Assembly: GCA_938045215.1 (NCBI GenBank)
Contig: CALINF010000271.1
Location: 1-15,220, forward strand
Length of the DNA: 15,220 bases
Origin: an uncultured Halieaceae bacterium
Lineage (GTDB): Bacteria > Pseudomonadota > Gammaproteobacteria > Pseudomonadales > Halieaceae
Direction: 5' to 3'
Below, in pieces: positions 1-5,708 of the stretch. Positions within the stretch are counted from its first letter, which is position 1. The number at the start of each line of letters is the position of its first letter. The notes beneath the pieces were generated by a model. The model was not told the DNA's origin and searched no databases. It saw only the letters and a list, made by a program, of their open reading frames with translations. The position numbers and the translations under genes were made by a program.

Positions 1-1
1 C

Positions 2-229
2 CTTGTGCAACACGATAGTAACGCAGAGCGCGGTGTCTCCTGTCGAAGTGATGAGCAGTGGAGTATTGAGGTACTGGCGGCAACAGAGGTACCGGGCAGC
101 GCAAACGACTATCGCCCTGCGGGTAGCGGTGAACAGGAGTCTGTGTCGCAGTACATTGACGAACAAGCTGCCGGAATCGCGCTAGACAAAGAAGAAGAAG
201 CAAGACTTATCGCCAAGCGCTGGCAATAG
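2..229 (+). CDS. 3' end of an unrecognised protein (partial)
   Basis: This reading frame is open from the left edge of the window to a TAG at 227-229, so it is probably the C-terminal 75 or so residues of a gene starting upstream. A GTG at position 5 could also be a start, but no ribosome binding site can be judged. The visible part is hydrophilic and acidic, with no membrane segment or recognised motif. It ends in a charged helix-like tail (QAAGIALDKEEEARLIAKRW). That tail has a degenerate second copy about 215 bases downstream, which argues that this frame was really coding and was once duplicated. Family and function are not recognised. Confidence 0.5.
   Translation, partial: LVQHDSNAERGVSCRSDEQWSIEVLAATEVPGSANDYRPAGSGEQESVSQYIDEQAAGIALDKEEEARLIAKRWQ
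164..214 (+). repeat. Direct repeat copy A (inside the 3' end of the partial gene)
   Basis: This 51-base segment aligns without gaps to 379-429, with about 40 of 51 bases identical when compared by hand. It encodes the C-terminal part of the partial gene at the left edge. Confidence 0.6.
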
Positions 230-369
230 CCACCAAACAGCGCGCCATTGCAGCAATCTATTGGCCCAGCGCCCTGCTGGGCGATCTGCCAACATCACAC
301 CAATTCGGAATGACCTCCAGCACCTTGCCACGCCGTGGCAATAGAGTGCTGCAGACGCTGCTGCAATAG

Positions 370-438
370 CGCGCGGGCCAACCTGCCGGAATCGAGGTAA
401 AGGGAGAAAAAGAAGCAGGGCTTATTGCCTCATGACGA
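370..438 (+). pseudogene. Decayed duplicate of the upstream gene's C-terminus
   Basis: In one frame this stretch reads RAGQPAGIEVKGEKEAGLIAS followed by TGA at 436-438. Aligned to the tail of the partial gene at the left edge, 10 of 17 residues from the Q match (QPAGIEVKGEKEAGLIA against QAAGIALDKEEEARLIA). A TAG at 367-369 sits just upstream in the same frame and there is no start codon, so it cannot be a working gene as it stands. The simplest reading is a relic of a tandem paralogue. The nucleotide match covers 379-429. Confidence 0.45.
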
Positions 439-450
439 CAATAAGCCCTG
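416..450. repeat. Perfect 12-bp inverted repeat
   Basis: Arms CAGGGCTTATTG (416-427) and CAATAAGCCCTG (439-450) are perfect reverse complements separated by 11 bases. The hairpin would be stable in RNA or DNA, but no T-run follows on either side, so it does not look like a standard intrinsic terminator. The left arm lies in the decayed duplicate and corresponds to the imperfect sequence at the end of copy A. Confidence 0.6.
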
Positions 451-495
451 GAATCCAGAACAAGCGCGCTAGCAGACTTGTTCCTGAAGAGGGTA

Positions 496-636
496 ATGAC
501 TAAAGAACGAAGGGCTGTCCACCCCGACTACACACTTCCGCTTGAGCAGAATCTGCGCGTCCCCGTTGATCTATCACCAGACATCACACAGCGCCCTTTC
601 GACGCTGTACTACCATTAATGAGCTGGCAACTTTAA
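496..636 (+). CDS. Possible small ORF, 46 residues, unrecognised
   Basis: An ATG at 496 opens a 46-codon frame ending in TAA at 634-636. A purine-rich GAAGAGGG lies directly upstream, but its spacing to the ATG is short (about 2-3 bases). The frame is open back to 445, so a longer non-ATG product or a gene remnant is possible. The product would be rich in Pro, Leu, Val and Asp (it ends in FDAVLPLMSWQL), with no signal peptide, membrane segment or known motif. It lies next to a decayed gene copy and could itself be a fragment. Low confidence. Confidence 0.2.
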   Translation: MTKERRAVHPDYTLPLEQNLRVPVDLSPDITQRPFDAVLPLMSWQL

Positions 637-643
637 AAAGATA

Positions 644-719
644 AAGGAGCATGTGAGAACCGCGTATTCTTTGCTCTTGGTGGCAAGAATTACGCTCCCA
701 GGATTCTTCACTGCTCCTT
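644..719. repeat. 76-nt long imperfect palindrome (structured element)
   Basis: The two ends fold back on each other almost completely. AAGGAGCA (644-651) pairs with TGCTCCTT (712-719). GTGA (653-656) pairs with TCAC (708-711). GAA (657-659) pairs with TTC (704-706). Single-base bulges T652 and T707 interrupt this helix. An inner helix joins CGTA (663-666) to TACG (691-694), TTCTT (667-671) to AAGAA (685-689) and GC (673-674) to GC (683-684), with an 8-base loop at 675-682. Together this is about 26 pairs in 76 bases. It could be a structured RNA, a REP- or MITE-like extragenic repeat, or a cruciform site. It lacks tRNA arms and a T-loop motif. Confidence 0.5.
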
Positions 720-766
720 AAGCGCTGTTTCACTCCGCTTTGATTAGATGACGGGTCTGCGGCAAG

Positions 767-783
767 GTTTATTCCACATAAAC
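767..783. promoter_or_regulatory. Short perfect palindrome, possible operator
   Basis: GTTTATTCCACATAAAC is a perfect 6-bp inverted repeat around a 5-base centre, followed by an A-rich run. It lies about 40 bases upstream of the promoter-like hexamers that precede the YeeE-like gene. Its size and symmetry fit a dimeric regulator site, but no specific regulator can be named. Confidence 0.25.
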
Positions 784-823
784 ACAAAAAAACTCGAATA
801 GATTGAAAATAATTTGTAGGCTA

Positions 824-851
824 TTGTTTTTATTGAATTTTTAATTAATAT
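824..851 (+). promoter_or_regulatory. Candidate sigma-70 promoter for the YeeE/YedE pair
   Basis: TTGTTT (824-829) and TAATAT (846-851), spaced 16 bases apart, lie in a markedly AT-rich patch in front of the sulfur transporter genes. This would give a leader of roughly 65-70 bases. The leader contains a GGGCC/GGCCC hairpin at 884-900. This is a visual match only; chance matches are common in AT-rich DNA. Confidence 0.3.
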
Positions 852-925
852 TTAACCTGCATTCATCAGTGATCATGGCCTCTGGGCCGTTCACTGGCCC
901 CATTTAAATAACGAGACCACTACTT

Positions 926-1345
926 ATGGGCGATTATCTGATTCCACTGACCGGCGGCCTCTTGATAGGCCTGTCTGCGGCCGCGCTGCTATTAACCCAA
1001 GGGAGAATAGCGGGCATCGCCGGGATACTCTACGGCGCTATCTCTGGGCAGGCGGACAACCTGTGGCGCTGGCTGTTTCTCGCGGGTCTGTTGATAGGGC
1101 CAATTCTCTACCATTCACTCAGCGGCGCGCCTATGCCTGCAGCGAGTAACCTGTCCTTTGCGTATGCAATTGCCGGAGGATTGCTGGTGGGTATCGGCAC
1201 TCGTATCGGCAGCGGCTGCACCAGCGGTCACGGTGTTTGTGGCATCGGCAGGCGGTCAGTTCGGTCACTTGTCGCTACCTGCACCTTCATGGCCACTGGA
1301 ATCACAACCGTCTTCGTGATTCGTCACCTACTGGGAGGCGTTTAA
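926..1345 (+). CDS. YeeE/YedE family sulfur transporter, first half
   Basis: A hydrophobic inner-membrane protein of 139 residues with about four membrane segments. The family signature IGSGCTSGHGVCGIGRRS lies at residues 94-111, with conserved cysteines C98 and C105. In characterised YeeE/YedE proteins such as TsuA, cysteines in equivalent repeats line the path for thiosulfate. In many proteobacteria the transporter is split into two short genes, and that is what is seen here: the stop codon directly abuts the ATG of the next gene. The ribosome binding site is weak (ACGAGA about 9 bases before the ATG). The likely role is import of thiosulfate or another sulfur species. No persulfide dioxygenase, rhodanese or sulfide oxidase gene is visible nearby to narrow the substrate. 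Confidence 0.88.
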   Translation: MGDYLIPLTGGLLIGLSAAALLLTQGRIAGIAGILYGAISGQADNLWRWLFLAGLLIGPILYHSLSGAPMPAASNLSFAYAIAGGLLVGIGTRIGSGCTSGHGVCGIGRRSVRSLVATCTFMATGITTVFVIRHLLGGV

Positions 1346-1759
1346 ATGAAAAACTTGGCAGCATTACTTTGCGGCCTCGTTTTTGGGGTTGGACTGGCAG
1401 CATCCGGTATGACCGATACCGCTAAAGTACTGGGCTTTCTGGATATCGCCGGTGACTGGGTGCCAGACCTGGCCTTCGTTATGGGTGGTGCAGTTCTGGT
1501 CACGCTGCTCACCTTTCCACTCATACTTAAGCGAACGCGGCCATTGTTCGCTGAACAATTCCACGTACCCACTATCACGCTTATCGATAAGCGACTGATC
1601 GGGGGAGCTGCAGTGTTTGGTATTGGTTGGGGAATCTATGGGTATTGCCCGGGGCCAGCGCTATCGGCGCTGGTATACCTGCAACCCAACACCTTCATCT
1701 TTGTAGGCTCTATGCTGGCTGGCATCCTGTTGGCGGCCAAAATTCGACCCGCCAGCTGA
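1346..1759 (+). CDS. YeeE/YedE family sulfur transporter, second half (DUF6691 type)
   Basis: A 137-residue membrane protein that starts on the base after the stop of the previous gene, so the two are almost certainly co-translated and form one transporter. Diagnostic segments are GMTDTAKVLGFLDIAGDW (residues 21-38), followed by DLAFVMGGA (41-49), and GWGIYGYCPGPALSAL (94-109). The conserved C101 lies in the YCPGPA motif, which is typical of second-half proteins. About four membrane segments are evident. It is convergent with the HicB-like gene, whose stop lies 49 bases on, with no obvious intrinsic terminator in the gap. Family assignment is firm; the substrate, thiosulfate or a related sulfur compound, is inferred from the family. 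Confidence 0.88.
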   Translation: MKNLAALLCGLVFGVGLAASGMTDTAKVLGFLDIAGDWVPDLAFVMGGAVLVTLLTFPLILKRTRPLFAEQFHVPTITLIDKRLIGGAAVFGIGWGIYGYCPGPALSALVYLQPNTFIFVGSMLAGILLAAKIRPAS

Positions 1760-1807
1760 GACGCGGCACAACTACTCCAGGGCGCGCAAGGCTTGCAAAT
1801 CTGGTCA

Positions 1808-2038
1808 TCAATTCTGGACTGGCCGCGGAAATGGCCTCTCCGGCGGCTTACCCATGTTTTTACATGCGGCCAGATAGGCATCAACTGCTCGCTCGAATGC
1901 CTCCTGTAGCGACGTTCGAGTGTCACCGTCGTAAAACACCAATGTGGAGATATCAGCTATCTTGCCAAAAAAACACTGACCGGCTTCATCAAACCTGACC
2001 GTACCCCGGTAGCCACGATATGTAAGATACTCACTCAA
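1808..2038 (-). CDS. HicB-like protein, truncated, no HicA partner
   Basis: The sequence YRGYRGTVRFDEAGQCFFGK and the later segment LQEAFERAVDAYLAACKNMG followed by PPERPF match the HicB antitoxin fold as I know it, a partial RNase-H-like domain. Normal HicB proteins of this subtype run on into a C-terminal ribbon-helix-helix DNA-binding segment. Here the protein stops a few residues after PPERPF, so that segment is absent. I prefer a TTG start at 2038, which overlaps the TGA of the CBS gene as TTGA and gives 76 residues. A longer frame reaches an ATG at 2086 inside the CBS gene. No HicA toxin is seen on either side. It may be a solitary regulator or adaptor co-translated with the CBS protein. 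Confidence 0.6.
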   Translation of the reverse strand: MSEYLTYRGYRGTVRFDEAGQCFFGKIADISTLVFYDGDTRTSLQEAFERAVDAYLAACKNMGKPPERPFPRPVQN

Positions 2039-2463
2039 CGCTTGGAATCTGGCACCCTGCTCCGTGCGTGCTCCAGAAGCGCCCAAAGGATATTGCTGGA
2101 ACTCACCTGACCTACCAGCTTTCCGGACTCGATCACTGGCCGCCTGCGCTGGCGTGTTTGCAGCATAGACTGCGCAACCTCCACGATGTTATCGGCCGGA
2201 CCGCAGCTATTAACCTCCACGGTCATGGCATCTTGCACCAGTGCATGAGCAGGGTCACCATCATTGTAAATTGCCGTCAGCACGCTCTGCAGACAATCAA
2301 GCTCCGACAGAATGCCCACCGCGCAGCCCTGCTCATCAACCACGGTAATGCCCGTAAGTTTGTGCTCTACAATCGTTTCGATCGCCTGCGAGAGCTTGGC
2401 ATCTACGCCAATGGTTAACGGATTGCGTCGCATGCAATCTTGTATTTGGGTAGGCTTGGACAT
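2035..2463 (-). CDS. CBS-domain protein, two CBS motifs, 142 residues
   Basis: A small soluble protein made of two CBS motifs, at roughly residues 8-64 and 75-130. Typical elements are DCMRRNPLTIGVDAKLSQAI, LTGITVVDEQGCAVGILSE, then VQDAMTVEVNSCGPADNI and RRRPVIESGKLVGQVS. Stand-alone CBS pairs usually dimerise and sense adenine nucleotides or related ligands. The start at 2463 is chosen because AAAGGAT lies just upstream and the homology begins there; the frame continues upstream without support. It shares an intergenic region of about 97 bases with the divergent BtrH-like/feoAB operon and overlaps the HicB-like gene at its 3' end. The role and partner are unknown. Confidence 0.8.
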   Translation of the reverse strand: MSKPTQIQDCMRRNPLTIGVDAKLSQAIETIVEHKLTGITVVDEQGCAVGILSELDCLQSVLTAIYNDGDPAHALVQDAMTVEVNSCGPADNIVEVAQSMLQTRQRRRPVIESGKLVGQVSSSNILWALLEHARSRVPDSKR

Positions 2464-2560
2464 GTGGGGTATCCTTTCTGCTTCGGCGCTTCTGCTGCGG
2501 AAGTTAAATAGTAGCAGACCTTTTCCAATTGCGACCAACACCCGCGGAGAACACACGCAT

Positions 2561-3616
2561 ATGCAGGCCATGATCGAAGATTTTCGTATCCTCCCCGCCG
2601 GGCACTGCGGCAGCGGTGCCATGCGTAATCTTATATATCACTACTGCAATCTTGATCTTCCCGAGGGTGTCATTTTCGGATTGGGCGCAGGCATTGACAC
2701 CATTTACTTTACCTATGAAAAAGCCCAGCCCCCGTTCATGTTCTTCGGACGCGGCTCTTCCATGGAAACAGATATCACGCATAATCTGGGTATCGATTAC
2801 CGCGAACAAACTGAGCTGGATGACGACGCCGCCTGGGACAATGTAAAAAACGAAGTATTGCGCGGCAACCCCACCATGCTATCGGGCGACATTTTCTATC
2901 TGGATTACCGTGAGTTCAAAGTGCACTTCCCCGGTCATCGTTTCATCCTCCTGGGTTTTAACGAAGACGCCGAAGAGGTTTACATTGCCGATCGTATCAA
3001 CACTCATGCGGAGACCTGTTCGATGAATGCGCTGCGCCTGAGCCGCAGCGCTGATGCCGGCATCAGCAGTCACAATCTCTGGGGTAAGTTTCATTCCACT
3101 CACGTCAGCAACTCGCTGCCAGAAGCTTGCGGATTGGCACTGAAAATGTCTGTTGAACGCATGCAGGGTATTGATCTATCGCAGCGGGACCTGATGCAGG
3201 CCGCCGCAGGAGGTAACGCTCGGTGCGCTGCCGGACTGGACGGACTGCGCACCATGCAACAGGACTTTCCACAGTGGCAAGGGTTACCCGATGTCGTCGA
3301 TCGTATTACCTATGTCGACAATGCGATCGTCAAATTCGGCACAGGAGGTGGTTTTTTTCGCGATCACTACGCCCGCTTTATGGAGTGGTCGCGCAAGCAA
3401 CGCCCCGATCTGGTGAGTGACGACTGCGTTGCCTTGGCCAACACAAGCGCCGGACAATGGAACGCACTATCACCCATGCTGCAGTCACTGGCTGCGGCGC
3501 CCGACGATGCCGCTTTGTGGACCCGCTGCAGCGAGCAGCTGGATGATATCTATCACACCGAATACCTCTTGTTCGGCCAGCTGGGCGACACCGTGCTTGG
3601 AACCGTAACGGCGTGA
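2561..3616 (+). CDS. BtrH N-terminal domain / DUF4872 family protein
   Basis: A soluble protein of 351 residues. The N-terminal part matches the BtrH N-terminal domain, a papain-like fold: AGHCGSGAMRNLIYHY with C16 in HCG, VIFGLGAGIDTIYF at 37-50, FFGRGSS at 61-67, then GHRFILLGFN with H126 and VYIADR with D144. These are plausible members of a Cys-His-Asp triad. The C-terminal part (about 180-350) matches the associated DUF4872, with GGGFFRDHYARFMEW near 262-276. BtrH in butirosin biosynthesis transfers an acyl group from a carrier protein. The start at 2561 is preferred because GGAG lies 11 bases upstream; the frame extends further upstream but without homology. Its stop overlaps the GTG of feoA as GTGA, so it is coupled to ferrous iron uptake genes, an unusual setting. 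The substrate is unknown. Confidence 0.8.
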   Translation: MQAMIEDFRILPAGHCGSGAMRNLIYHYCNLDLPEGVIFGLGAGIDTIYFTYEKAQPPFMFFGRGSSMETDITHNLGIDYREQTELDDDAAWDNVKNEVLRGNPTMLSGDIFYLDYREFKVHFPGHRFILLGFNEDAEEVYIADRINTHAETCSMNALRLSRSADAGISSHNLWGKFHSTHVSNSLPEACGLALKMSVERMQGIDLSQRDLMQAAAGGNARCAAGLDGLRTMQQDFPQWQGLPDVVDRITYVDNAIVKFGTGGGFFRDHYARFMEWSRKQRPDLVSDDCVALANTSAGQWNALSPMLQSLAAAPDDAALWTRCSEQLDDIYHTEYLLFGQLGDTVLGTVTA

Positions 3617-3852
3617 CACAATCCCTGTGGGCGCTTCGAGCCGGCGAGAGTGCTCGTATAACTGGCTACGACAACGCGCTGGCAGAGAGCTATCGCATAC
3701 GACTGATGGAGCTGGGCTTTCACGTCAACGAAGAGGTAACGTGCGTGCAATCCCCCTCTCTGGGCGCTCCCAAGGTATTCCGTGTCAGCAACACCGTGTT
3801 TTCACTGGATGATGAAGTGGCCTCACACATTCTCGTGGAGCCGTCTGCTTGA
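3613..3852 (+). CDS. feoA: FeoA-type protein of the ferrous iron transport system
   Basis: A 79-residue protein with an SH3-like FeoA fold, close in length to the usual 75-85. Visible family features are LRAGESARITGYD near the N-terminus, YRIRLMELGFHVNEEVTCVQ in the middle and a closing VFSLDDEVASHILVE strand pair. FeoA is a small cytoplasmic partner thought to regulate or assist FeoB. It starts with GTG at 3613, which overlaps the TGA of the BtrH-like gene, and its own stop overlaps the TTG of feoB. All three proteins are therefore likely made from one message by translational coupling. No separate promoter is evident. Confidence 0.9.
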   Translation: MTQSLWALRAGESARITGYDNALAESYRIRLMELGFHVNEEVTCVQSPSLGAPKVFRVSNTVFSLDDEVASHILVEPSA

Positions 3853-5690
3853 GCAAAATCGTTCTTGTAGGTAGTCCCAACTCTGGCAAGAGTCTTCTAT
3901 TCAATCGGCTTACCGGGCTGCAACAAAAGGTAGCCAACTTTCCCGGTATCACTGTGGACGTTGCGTCTGGCAAGCTTGCGCACGCGCCCGACCTGGAGTT
4001 GGTTGACTACCCGGGCACCTATTCCCTGCAACCCATTTCCGGTGAGGAGCAGGTAGCCGTTGCGCAGTTTACAGCCAGCCTGGATGATCCGAACGTCAGC
4101 CAGGTGTTGTGCGTCATCGATGTTACCCGACTGGAAAAGAGCCTGTACTTTACGCTGCAGGTGATACGCGAGTGCGCACGCCACGGCAAACCTGTGATCG
4201 TGATTGGCAATATGATCGACGTGTTACATCGTCATGCTATCGAGTTCGATACAGCAGGCCTTGCGGTCGCCCTGGGCGCACCACTGCTGCCAATCTCGGC
4301 CCGCAGTGGCGAGGGGTTGGACACATTGCTGGAGACCGTTCGTGAGAACGCAGGCCGCCAAGATAACTCAATTGACGGTAACCAATGGTCAGACACACCC
4401 GACGTATTGCTGCGCGGCACGGCCCACCAACTGGCCAGACAATTTGGCCCCAGGGGCGACATTCTTGTGCGCACCCAAAGTCGGCTGGACAGTTTCTTCT
4501 TGCACACGGGCACTGGCGGGCTGATTTTTTTCTCCATCATGTTTCTGCTGTTCCAATCTATATTTACCTGGTCAGCTCCCGTGATGGATGCCATCGAGGC
4601 TGGCCTGGGTGCACTGTCAAACTGGGTGGTGCCCGCCCTACCGCATCAGATCATGCGCGACTTCACGGCAGACGCCATATTCTCCGGCATTGGCGCCTTC
4701 CTCGTATTCGTGCCCCAGATATTCGTGCTAACCGTGATCATTGGCATACTGGAAGATTCGGGCTACATGGCCAGGGCGGCATTAATCTGTCATCGACCAC
4801 TAAGGATTTTTGGCTTAACGGGAAAAAGCTTTATCCCGATGCTTTCAGGGGTGGCGTGCGCCATACCAGGCATTTACGCCGCTCGCTCCATCGACTCGCC
4901 CCGCAAACGGCTGCTCACCTACCTCGCAATTCCGTTGATGCCGTGTTCTGCCCGCCTGCCCGTTTACACACTACTTATCGCTGCGTTTATTCCAAACACA
5001 ACTGCGCTAGGTGGGCTCATAGGGCTGCAGGGACTGGCCATGTTTCTCACGTATTTCTTCGGACTGTTCTGTGGACTGCTGGTGACTGGCCTTGTATCGC
5101 GAATGAGTGAAGACCGCTTTACCGATGTGCCCTTTGTCCTGGAGATGCCACCCTACCGCATGCCATCCTGGAAGCCACTGCTTCGTAATGCCTGGAACCG
5201 CAGCAAGCACTTCGTGACTAAAGCCGGGGCAATTATTCTCGCGGTGACCGTGGTGATCTGGATTCTCGGCTACTTTCCAAACTACGGTGCAAGCCTTGGT
5301 GACTCCTGGCTGGGCACGTTTGGCCATATTGTAGAACCGCTATTCGCGCCGCTGGGACTGGACTGGCGTTATGGCGTTGCCATCATGACCTCCTTTCTCG
5401 CCCGCGAAGTGTTTGTGGGAACCCTGGGAACGATGTTTGGCATAGAAGGTGCCGAGGAGAATATGGTACCGCTGGTTGACAGCATTCAGGTCAGTGGTTT
5501 GAGTATCGCCTCTGGTGTCGCGCTGCTGGTGTTTTTTGCCATCGCACTGATGTGCGTCTCGACCATGGCGATTCTGTCACGTGAATCGCGCTCCAACGTT
5601 CTTGCGCTGAAATTGTTCGCAGCCTATGGAATCGCGGCCTACATTCTCGCGGTACTCACCTACCAACTGGTGTCGCTGCTGGCCAGCTAG
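3849..5690 (+). CDS. feoB: Ferrous iron transporter FeoB (short form)
   Basis: A GTP-gated Fe(II) importer of the inner membrane, 613 residues. The N-terminal G domain shows G1 GSPNSGKS (8-15), G2 at FPGITV with T35, G3 DYPG (53-56), G4 NMID (121-124) and G5 SAR (150-152). A linker to about residue 220 leads into a polytopic domain. The Gate-like parts include FIPMLSGVACAIPG with C337, and the conserved LMPCSARLPVY with C366. At 613 residues it is shorter than the roughly 770-residue E. coli protein, and no separate FeoC is seen. It starts with TTG at 3849 overlapping the feoA stop (TTGA), with the G1 motif at the normal distance from that start. No clear Fur box was found upstream of the operon. 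Confidence 0.93.
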   Translation: MSKIVLVGSPNSGKSLLFNRLTGLQQKVANFPGITVDVASGKLAHAPDLELVDYPGTYSLQPISGEEQVAVAQFTASLDDPNVSQVLCVIDVTRLEKSLYFTLQVIRECARHGKPVIVIGNMIDVLHRHAIEFDTAGLAVALGAPLLPISARSGEGLDTLLETVRENAGRQDNSIDGNQWSDTPDVLLRGTAHQLARQFGPRGDILVRTQSRLDSFFLHTGTGGLIFFSIMFLLFQSIFTWSAPVMDAIEAGLGALSNWVVPALPHQIMRDFTADAIFSGIGAFLVFVPQIFVLTVIIGILEDSGYMARAALICHRPLRIFGLTGKSFIPMLSGVACAIPGIYAARSIDSPRKRLLTYLAIPLMPCSARLPVYTLLIAAFIPNTTALGGLIGLQGLAMFLTYFFGLFCGLLVTGLVSRMSEDRFTDVPFVLEMPPYRMPSWKPLLRNAWNRSKHFVTKAGAIILAVTVVIWILGYFPNYGASLGDSWLGTFGHIVEPLFAPLGLDWRYGVAIMTSFLAREVFVGTLGTMFGIEGAEENMVPLVDSIQVSGLSIASGVALLVFFAIALMCVSTMAILSRESRSNVLALKLFAAYGIAAYILAVLTYQLVSLLAS

Positions 5691-5700
5691 GCTAGCCAGC
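5678..5700 (+). terminator. Hairpin at the feoB stop, possible terminator
   Basis: GCTGGCCAGC (5678-5687) and GCTAGCCAGC (5691-5700) form a 10-position stem with one mismatch around a TAG loop that is the feoB stop codon. CCTTTCATTT follows a few bases later, only a weak T-tract. It lies between the convergent feoB and MFS genes, where a terminator is expected. Confidence 0.35.
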
Positions 5701-5708
5701 CAAACCTT

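Larger units (their letters stand above)
230..925. other. Gene-poor 700-base stretch with decayed and structured elements
   Basis: No convincing full gene is present on either strand. Besides the decayed gene tail, the hairpins, the small ORF and the promoter-like region described separately, it holds a TTGCCA/TGGCAA hairpin (325-341) and a 14-of-15 inverted match between 241-255 and 359-373. The pattern is that of a degraded locus between the left-edge gene and the sulfur transporter genes. Confidence 0.5.

Noticed and set aside
644..719. A tRNA gene, because the element is 76 bases with an 8-bp closing stem
   Set aside because: There are no D, anticodon or T arms in the right places on either strand and no TTCRA T-loop; the element is one long hairpin.
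584..787. Minus-strand ORF of 67 residues
   Set aside because: It spans the palindrome, has no recognisable motif, and its composition does not look coding.
1760..2090. A HicA toxin gene completing a HicAB toxin-antitoxin system
   Set aside because: No short frame with HicA-like features is present on either side of the HicB-like gene.
2312..2560. N-terminal extension of the BtrH-like protein
   Set aside because: It runs antisense through the CBS gene, and family similarity and the ribosome binding site both begin at 2561.
2464..2560. A Fur box controlling the feo operon
   Set aside because: No sequence close to the GATAATGATAATCATTATC consensus was seen; regulation by iron cannot be claimed from this region.
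2464..2622. N-terminal extension of the CBS protein
   Set aside because: It overlaps the start of the divergent gene, and a good ribosome binding site sits just before the ATG at 2463.
4385..5110. A 241-residue plus-strand ORF
   Set aside because: It lies entirely inside feoB in another frame and shows no family features; feoB is clearly the real gene.
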